Source: an uncultured Bacillaceae bacterium (lineage in GTDB: Bacteria; Bacillota; Bacilli; Bacillales; Alkalibacillaceae). Taken from it: a stretch of DNA of 9,905 bases. The stretch is taken from assembly GCA_937958375.1 (NCBI GenBank), contig CALGNY010000084.1:1-9905 (forward strand), in the 5' to 3' direction. This document shows positions 4,683 through 9,905 of this stretch, piece by piece; positions within the stretch are counted from its first letter, which is position 1; each line of letters opens with the position of its first letter. The notes under the pieces were generated by a model that ran no database searches, had not been told where the DNA came from, and was given only the letters and a program-made list of their open reading frames with translations. The position numbers and the translations under genes are program-made.

Positions 4683-7600
4683 CTACTGAAGCATTTCCAA
4701 CAGCTCTTTCGTCGCCATAGTTGGTTCGACGCCTAGTTCTCTTTTCAACACTTCTTCACAACGGCGATACCATTTCAAGGCTTGCGGGCGGTTGTCTTGT
4801 TGATAGTAGCTATAAATGGTCAAACGATAAGCTTCCTCCCATGTCACTTCATGTTGCAAAATTCGCTGGCACCAATAGAGGCAGCGGTTATATTCTTTCA
4901 ACCGAACAGAAATTTGTGCGAGCATCTCGGCACCTTGCAAAAACAGCACCTGCAAACGCTCCCGCTCACCGATCACCCAATCCGCCGAGCCGCGGGTGGA
5001 TAAATAATCACCTTGGTAAAATTCCAGCCCTTTCAACAATAAATCTTTTGCCTTTTCCGGGTCACTTTCATCCATGCCCGCGAGGATCAATCGCTCAAAT
5101 TCACTGACATCGAGTTCGATCCCCGCACGTGGATTCAACCCATAGGAATTCCCTTCACGGTTAATGAAAAAAGACTCTTGTCTCGCTTTCCGATTCGGTT
5201 CGAGCACTTTCAACAACTGATTCAGCGTCACCTTCAATTTTTTATTGGCGCTTTCTTCATCTTCACCTGGCCACAACGCTTCAAACAGCGCTTCTTTCCG
5301 GATTAATTTATTTCGCTTCGTCACCATTAATTCCAGGAGCTCTTTTGCCTTCTCCCGTTGCCACATCGATTCCTCAACTACATTCGGACCAACTGAAACC
5401 TCCAATCGACCGAGCGTCCGGATATGTAGCGTGTAACCCGGATGATTCTCTGCTTGATGGTATCCCAATTCATAAATCAGCCGGCCGATGTAGCTTTTCT
5501 GAATTCCCCGTTCGTAAGCTTGGTACAAGAGCGGCACCGTGACCTGCAAATCAGTCGGCCCCAACAGCGTCTTCTTGCGTAGGAAAAATTCATAATGATT
5601 GGCTTGGATCATCTTTGTAAACAACGTCATTTTCTCTTCAAAAACATCCCAGTCCTCCGCCTGAAAACTGGCATATGCCTGCCAAAATGAAACGACCATG
5701 ATGCCATAATCATCTTCACACGTCCGGAAATACAATGACGCATCTTCAAAAAACGTGCTGGCTTTTTCGTATCGTTTGGCCTGAAGCGAACTGATTCCCA
5801 AACAGACAAGAATCAATGCCGACAACCAAAGATCGTTCACCTTTTCGGTTTCCTCGAGGCCTTTCATGCCGGCAGCAATCGCTTTGTCGTACTGCTGGTC
5901 ATTTCCGTACAGCATGCAAAGCCCCATATATGGTTCTGCTTTTCCGCGGGAGACATTCAACTCCTCCATAATCCGCAGGGCATTTTCATAACACGCTTCT
6001 GTCGTCTGTCGATCATATTTTTGCAACAACTGTTCCGTATGACCGAGCCGCATCCACCCACACGCCTCGACAAACGGTGAATCATACTCCACACCTTGCC
6101 GGAGTCCGATTTCCGCATATTTTTTCCCTTGCTCCGGTTCACCGAGCATGGAAAAAATGATCGATAGCAAAATATCGGTATCCCGATGTGATTTCGGCAG
6201 CTGATTATACTCGACTTGCGCCATCTGCTCTTTTTTATCCAACAAAAATCGTTTCGCCCGTTCCAATTGACCGGTCCGCAAATAAATGCGAGCTTCCAAG
6301 TTGACATCGTCCAAAAACAAATTCGATTCCTTCGCCTTTTTCAGCCAAATCTCTGCTTTTTTGGCAGAACCGGAGTTGATCAAATTTTCACCAAGCATAT
6401 AATACAGCCGAGCCAAGTCCTCTTGGTTGTCACTATGCGCTTCCCGATAGGTGATCGCTTCCTCCAGTAACCGCTTCGCTTTCAGTGGACGGATCGTATC
6501 CAAGTAAATATGTGCCTTGCCTTCTGACGCCAAGCTGATGACATCTGTCCGGTCAAGCGTATGCGCCTTCTCGATGGCTGCATCATAAAAACGCTCGGCC
6601 GCTTCATAATTCGACCGGTAGCGGAATACTTCCCCTTTTAAATAAATCAACAGTGGATAATTGCCTTGAATCTTCTCCGGAATCGTTTCCAATTGGATTT
6701 CAAGCAATTCCAGCTTCCCGTCCTTCAGTAACGTCAGTCCCTGCTCTTCCAACAACTCCGCAATTTTTTGAACCTCTCGAATCGCTTGGTAGTGCTGGAT
6801 CGCCTTTTCGAAGCTATTGTCTTTTTCAAAAAAATCAGCCGCACGCATATTCAATGCACGATAGCGTTCCGGATCTTTCACCTGCAATCTTTTTTCCAAA
6901 AATACTTTAAACAATGCATGATAGCGGTACGTATCCTCATCGATTTTTTGTAAAAATAAATTCTGCTCACTCATTTGGTCCAACTGCTCAATCGAGCCGT
7001 CATCTTCCAACAGCTGCTGAACAATCGAAGGCGTGATGACTTCAAACACACTTGAATCCATTAAAAATTGCTGGACCTCTGTCGGTTGTTTCGATAGAAT
7101 CTCTAGCATCATATATTCAAATAAATCCTCTAAGCTTCCGGATTGATTGAGGAGCAATTTGTTGACCGACTCGCCCATCTTCAATTGTTGGACGAACATC
7201 GCACACGCAATTGTCCACCCCTCCGTCAACTCATGGATCTGGTGAATGGCTTCTTCCGGTAACTCAATGCCATGCAAATCGATGATCAGGTGCTCCAATT
7301 CCTCTTCACTCAGCATCAAATCTTCCTGTTTGACCTCAAGCAACTCACTTTTCGCCTTCATTTGCGAAAGGATCGGCCACTTCGGAAAATTTCTCGAGGA
7401 TAGCACAAAGTGGATTTGGGCAGGCAAATGCTCAATAAACAACTGCAGCCATTTCGAAATCGGCTCGGATTTCATCAAATGATGCGCATCGTCAATGATG
7501 ACGACCAACCGTTCTTCCTTGCTCAATTCATTGACGACCATCGCCATAAATGACCATAAATCGGCATCTTGGACCGGCCGATCGAGCGACTCCATTTCTT

Positions 7601-7898
7601 GGATGACCCGCTCACCAAATTCACTATTCTGTGTTCGGACCGAATAAATCAATTTTTTCATAAACGGAATGAAATCATGGTCATAGGCAGATACCGAAAA
7701 CCAACAAATCCGCTCCGATGATGTTTCGACAAATTGACTGATGCCCGTACTCTTCCCGTAACCCGCCCCCGAATGAATGATCGTCAGCGGATAATCAGGA
7801 ATCATATGTAATTTCCGTTGCAATTTTGCACGCATGACAAAATGCTCGCGAATCTTCGGCGGTATGAATTGAGAAACCACAATTGGAACGGTACGCAT
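4683..7898 (-). CDS. Large MalT-like ATPase/TPR/SARP (BTAD) transcriptional regulator
   Basis: A cytoplasmic regulator of about 1071 residues. The N-terminal STAND/MalT-type ATPase shows Walker A GAGYGKST at 44-51, Walker B LVVIIDDAHHL at 131-141, LSSRNFP at about 166-172, and LTEGW at 224-228. The middle, about 360-800, is a helical TPR-type superhelix. The C-terminus has an OmpR-like winged helix from about 824 (LHIRTLGRLEV, then IRKEALFEALWPGEDEESA) followed by a bacterial transcriptional activator domain ending RELGVEPTMATKELLEMLQ. Such proteins switch on target genes when a ligand and ATP promote oligomerisation; the ligand here is unknown. I prefer ATG 7898, which has GGGTGA five bases upstream; GTG at 7907 would add three residues. 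It stands alone: a terminator precedes it, a convergent gene follows it, and no target operon is adjacent. No clear sigma-A promoter was found upstream. Confidence 0.92.
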   Translation of the reverse strand: MRTVPIVVSQFIPPKIREHFVMRAKLQRKLHMIPDYPLTIIHSGAGYGKSTGISQFVETSSERICWFSVSAYDHDFIPFMKKLIYSVRTQNSEFGERVIQEMESLDRPVQDADLWSFMAMVVNELSKEERLVVIIDDAHHLMKSEPISKWLQLFIEHLPAQIHFVLSSRNFPKWPILSQMKAKSELLEVKQEDLMLSEEELEHLIIDLHGIELPEEAIHQIHELTEGWTIACAMFVQQLKMGESVNKLLLNQSGSLEDLFEYMMLEILSKQPTEVQQFLMDSSVFEVITPSIVQQLLEDDGSIEQLDQMSEQNLFLQKIDEDTYRYHALFKVFLEKRLQVKDPERYRALNMRAADFFEKDNSFEKAIQHYQAIREVQKIAELLEEQGLTLLKDGKLELLEIQLETIPEKIQGNYPLLIYLKGEVFRYRSNYEAAERFYDAAIEKAHTLDRTDVISLASEGKAHIYLDTIRPLKAKRLLEEAITYREAHSDNQEDLARLYYMLGENLINSGSAKKAEIWLKKAKESNLFLDDVNLEARIYLRTGQLERAKRFLLDKKEQMAQVEYNQLPKSHRDTDILLSIIFSMLGEPEQGKKYAEIGLRQGVEYDSPFVEACGWMRLGHTEQLLQKYDRQTTEACYENALRIMEELNVSRGKAEPYMGLCMLYGNDQQYDKAIAAGMKGLEETEKVNDLWLSALILVCLGISSLQAKRYEKASTFFEDASLYFRTCEDDYGIMVVSFWQAYASFQAEDWDVFEEKMTLFTKMIQANHYEFFLRKKTLLGPTDLQVTVPLLYQAYERGIQKSYIGRLIYELGYHQAENHPGYTLHIRTLGRLEVSVGPNVVEESMWQREKAKELLELMVTKRNKLIRKEALFEALWPGEDEESANKKLKVTLNQLLKVLEPNRKARQESFFINREGNSYGLNPRAGIELDVSEFERLILAGMDESDPEKAKDLLLKGLEFYQGDYLSTRGSADWVIGERERLQVLFLQGAEMLAQISVRLKEYNRCLYWCQRILQHEVTWEEAYRLTIYSYYQQDNRPQALKWYRRCEEVLKRELGVEPTMATKELLEMLQ

Positions 7899-7928
7899 AG
7901 CCCTCACCCATCACTTGTTTGAATATTG

Positions 7929-7940
7929 TAATAATTATTA
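7929..7940. promoter_or_regulatory. Perfect AT-only palindrome upstream of the regulator gene
   Basis: TAATAATTATTA is a perfect 12-bp palindrome about 30 bp before the regulator's start codon, in the gap that must hold its promoter. It could be an operator, but AT-only palindromes arise readily by chance in such spacers. Confidence 0.3.
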
Positions 7941-7980
7941 GTTTATCACAGAACAGGGGAATCTGTAATGAGACGGCAAT

Positions 7981-8007
7981 AAAAAAACTCACCGGTAATC
8001 CAGTGAG
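7981..8007 (-). terminator. Rho-independent terminator of the SEC-C protein gene
   Basis: On the minus strand CTCACTGG (8000-8007) pairs with CCGGTGAG (7988-7995) over a four-base loop, with one wobble, followed by seven T (7981-7987). It lies just past the stop codon at 8019 and separates this transcript from the regulator gene downstream. Confidence 0.9.
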
Positions 8008-8018
8008 CTTCATGAATC

Positions 8019-9905
8019 TTATTCGTATAGATCTCTTACTTTCTCCATAAGCGGCTCGTCCCAATACTGAGCATAATGGGATGCATATTGTAAACCTTCG
8101 TATTCTTCTTGACCGATTCTAGGAGTTGGCGGAGCATTTTTAAACTCTGGTAACAGCCCCATCATCACGATGACTTTGTTGTTCGTCTGCAAGGCCTTTC
8201 GGATCGTTCGCTCCAGCTCCTTCTCGCTTTTCCCACTTTTCGCATCGAACAGTACTTTATGATACATCATTTCCGTCGTTTGCTCAGGAAACTGATTAAA
8301 CAAGTTTTCCGCTTTTTCAAACTCACCGATTTCGATCAGCAAGGGAATCAAATCATAGCGAACACCCAGATTATCGTTATCATTCAAATACAGAATCCGT
8401 TCAAAAATCTCGCTTGCTTTTTTGTGTTTTTCCTTTTCAACCAGGTGATGAGCGTACGCGTACAAGGCACGCATAAACGGTCTCGTTTCAAAAATCAACC
8501 AATAATGGCCTGCATTTTCTTTCTCAAATGCTTGGTCGAATTCCCGTTCACCCAATGTCAACGCTCGCTTCAGATACATCTCTTTTTCATCATTATCTAC
8601 ATACTCGGAGTAACGAACGAGTGCATCGATATAATCCGGATCCAGCTCAAGGACTTTTTTCAGTAACTCCTTTTGCTCCTCAGGTGGGGCCTCTGCCGCA
8701 CGGTAGAATAGCTGCTCCGCATCCGAATACTCAGGCATCATTCCCTCGCCACCCGTCTCATTCCACTGTTCAATGAAACGTTGGATGTCTTCGTCATTTT
8801 CAAACGTTTGCTCGCCCATCGCCCGAAACAACTCCTCTGTCGGACTGGAAAAATCATTGCCTGGTGACTGACGCATAATCATCGGCGAATCAGCTTCTTG
8901 AAAAGACAAATCATGAAATTCTTCTATCTGTTTCTTTCGATTCGAAATCGATCCAGGTGACGTATTATATTTTTCCGCCAGATAGCTTAACGTCACTTTT
9001 TTATAGTCCTCTGGGTACAGATCTTCCCGATAGACATACTCGAATGCAGCAATCATTGGCTCGGGCTTGTTCATCTGGATAAACAGGTTGGAAGACATAT
9101 CAATCCAATCTTCTTCCATCATTTTGATCAGTTCATCATTCCCGTACTGCCTCAATTCCTGTATGCCATGTAGCACTTCGATTTCTTCTGGCAGCAACTG
9201 AAAATCCATATGTTTATATGTTTCATATTCATCATAAATTTCCTCAATTCGATCCACTGCAGGGAAAACAAAATCATAATCCTTTAGGAATTCATCCATG
9301 CTTTTTCCGTCTTCTTGAGCTTGGAGACGGAACATTTCTTTTAAGAAATCCATCTCATAATCGATAATCTCAATCGGAACATGCGGGAAAATCAAATATG
9401 GGCCACATTGAATCGGAAAACCAAATACAACATCCAGTTCATCAAGCGGGATGTCGAGCAGAAGCTGTTGTTCTTGACCGGTAAAGACATCCTTTGCACG
9501 AGCCACTTGATTTTCACTATCCAAAATTTCAAAGAAGCTCGGCTTCATATCTCGCCAGTTCGCCATACTACGTACAACCGATTCACGTCGCACTTTCTTT
9601 TTCTGCCGATTGATGACGTAATCCAAATAGGACAACCCTTCTTCCTTCTCTTGATTACGTAATGAATTAAAAATAATCGAAACGTGATAGGCAAAGGCAA
9701 GATCCTTATCTTCCAATACTACAAATCGATTCGGAAGGAGTTCATGTAATTCTTCGGCACTGAGAATCATCCGTTGAAAAGCAACTATGGTTTCTTCTTT
9801 CATTACTTCTGAAACCATTCCCGTTACCTGTTGATCCTTATTCAAACAACATTTTTTGTATTTCTTTCCGCTCCCACAAGGACACGGATCATTTCGTCCG
9901 ACCAT
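8019..9905 (-). CDS. SEC-C motif protein with HTH-like segment and TPR-like C-terminus
   Basis: A 628-residue protein starting at the last codon of the window. Its first residues, GRNDPCPCGSGKKYKKCC, form the SEC-C zinc-binding motif (Cys8, Cys10, Cys19, Cys20), the same fold as the SecA C-terminus. The placement right after the initiator methionine is the usual one and supports this start. Residues about 30-290 are acidic and helical with no known motif. Residues about 303-330, VTLSYLAEKYNTSPGSISNR and following, look like a helix-turn-helix. From about 395 to the end are TPR-like helical pairs (KKVLELDPDYIDALVRYSEY; IPLLIEIGEFEKAENLFNQF) and a final AP-rich loop with YASHYAQYW. SEC-C domains usually mediate protein, nucleic-acid or ribosome contacts. 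A role in regulation or protein quality control is possible but not shown. Its promoter lies outside the window. Confidence 0.88.
   Translation of the reverse strand: MVGRNDPCPCGSGKKYKKCCLNKDQQVTGMVSEVMKEETIVAFQRMILSAEELHELLPNRFVVLEDKDLAFAYHVSIIFNSLRNQEKEEGLSYLDYVINRQKKKVRRESVVRSMANWRDMKPSFFEILDSENQVARAKDVFTGQEQQLLLDIPLDELDVVFGFPIQCGPYLIFPHVPIEIIDYEMDFLKEMFRLQAQEDGKSMDEFLKDYDFVFPAVDRIEEIYDEYETYKHMDFQLLPEEIEVLHGIQELRQYGNDELIKMMEEDWIDMSSNLFIQMNKPEPMIAAFEYVYREDLYPEDYKKVTLSYLAEKYNTSPGSISNRKKQIEEFHDLSFQEADSPMIMRQSPGNDFSSPTEELFRAMGEQTFENDEDIQRFIEQWNETGGEGMMPEYSDAEQLFYRAAEAPPEEQKELLKKVLELDPDYIDALVRYSEYVDNDEKEMYLKRALTLGEREFDQAFEKENAGHYWLIFETRPFMRALYAYAHHLVEKEKHKKASEIFERILYLNDNDNLGVRYDLIPLLIEIGEFEKAENLFNQFPEQTTEMMYHKVLFDAKSGKSEKELERTIRKALQTNNKVIVMMGLLPEFKNAPPTPRIGQEEYEGLQYASHYAQYWDEPLMEKVRDLYE

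Noticed and set aside
4721..7482. Numerous plus-strand and alternate-frame ORFs of 60-128 residues inside the regulator
   Set aside because: They are shadows of one long frame with clear ATPase, TPR and BTAD motifs. Their composition is low-complexity Ser/Pro/Arg-rich and none has a supporting ribosome binding site.
7899..7980. Sigma-A promoter for the large regulator
   Set aside because: TACAAT-like and GATAAA-like boxes exist, but none has a -35 of even four matches at a 16-18 base spacing. No call is made.

Overview
The window looks like chromosomal DNA from a low-to-moderate-GC Gram-positive bacterium of the order Bacillales. The signs are strong AGGAGG-type ribosome binding sites, TTG and GTG starts, sigma-A promoters with TTGACA/TATAAT boxes, a Cse60-like small protein, and a PadR/DUF2812 pair of a kind common in Bacillaceae and Planococcaceae. 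The genus cannot be fixed from the sequence; a Planococcaceae-like organism is a guess.

Layout. Positions 1-393 hold the right part of a degenerate tandem array with a 21-bp period that runs off the left edge. Next comes a minus-strand two-gene operon, padR-like regulator then DUF2812 membrane protein (1482 to 458). It has its own terminator (411-451) and a near-consensus promoter overlaid by two matching operator-like dyads (1497-1545). From 1672 to 2938 lies a wrecked SAM-dependent methyltransferase gene. It has an early one-base frameshift, and its middle is replaced by about 575 bp of foreign-looking DNA. That insert carries the 3' tail of an unidentified gene, a 55-residue Cse60-like protein, a bidirectional terminator, and a small membrane/coiled-coil protein on the opposite strand.

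Positions 2958-4357 form a plus-strand unit: extended -10 promoter, a four-helix membrane protein of unknown function, a TIGR02206/TMEM164-like (YwaF-type) membrane protein, and a terminator. Between this unit and the converging minus-strand gene (4317-4682) are a palindrome cluster and a second 21-bp array in the same orientation as the first. Then comes a very large regulator (4683-7898, minus) combining a MalT-like ATPase, TPR-type helical repeats and a SARP/BTAD DNA-binding end. The last gene (8019-9905, minus) encodes a protein with an N-terminal SEC-C zinc motif, a mid-protein HTH-like segment and C-terminal TPR-like repeats. Its ATG is the last codon of the window, and a terminator separates it from the regulator.

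The most unusual element is the pair of 21-bp arrays. Their spacing is almost invariant although more than a third of each unit is free to vary. Twenty-one base pairs is two turns of B-DNA, and the few exceptions are 20 bp, which break any reading frame but hardly change helical phase. This suggests that face-of-helix phasing, rather than a protein, is what is kept. No complete mobile element, CRISPR array, tRNA or rRNA is present.
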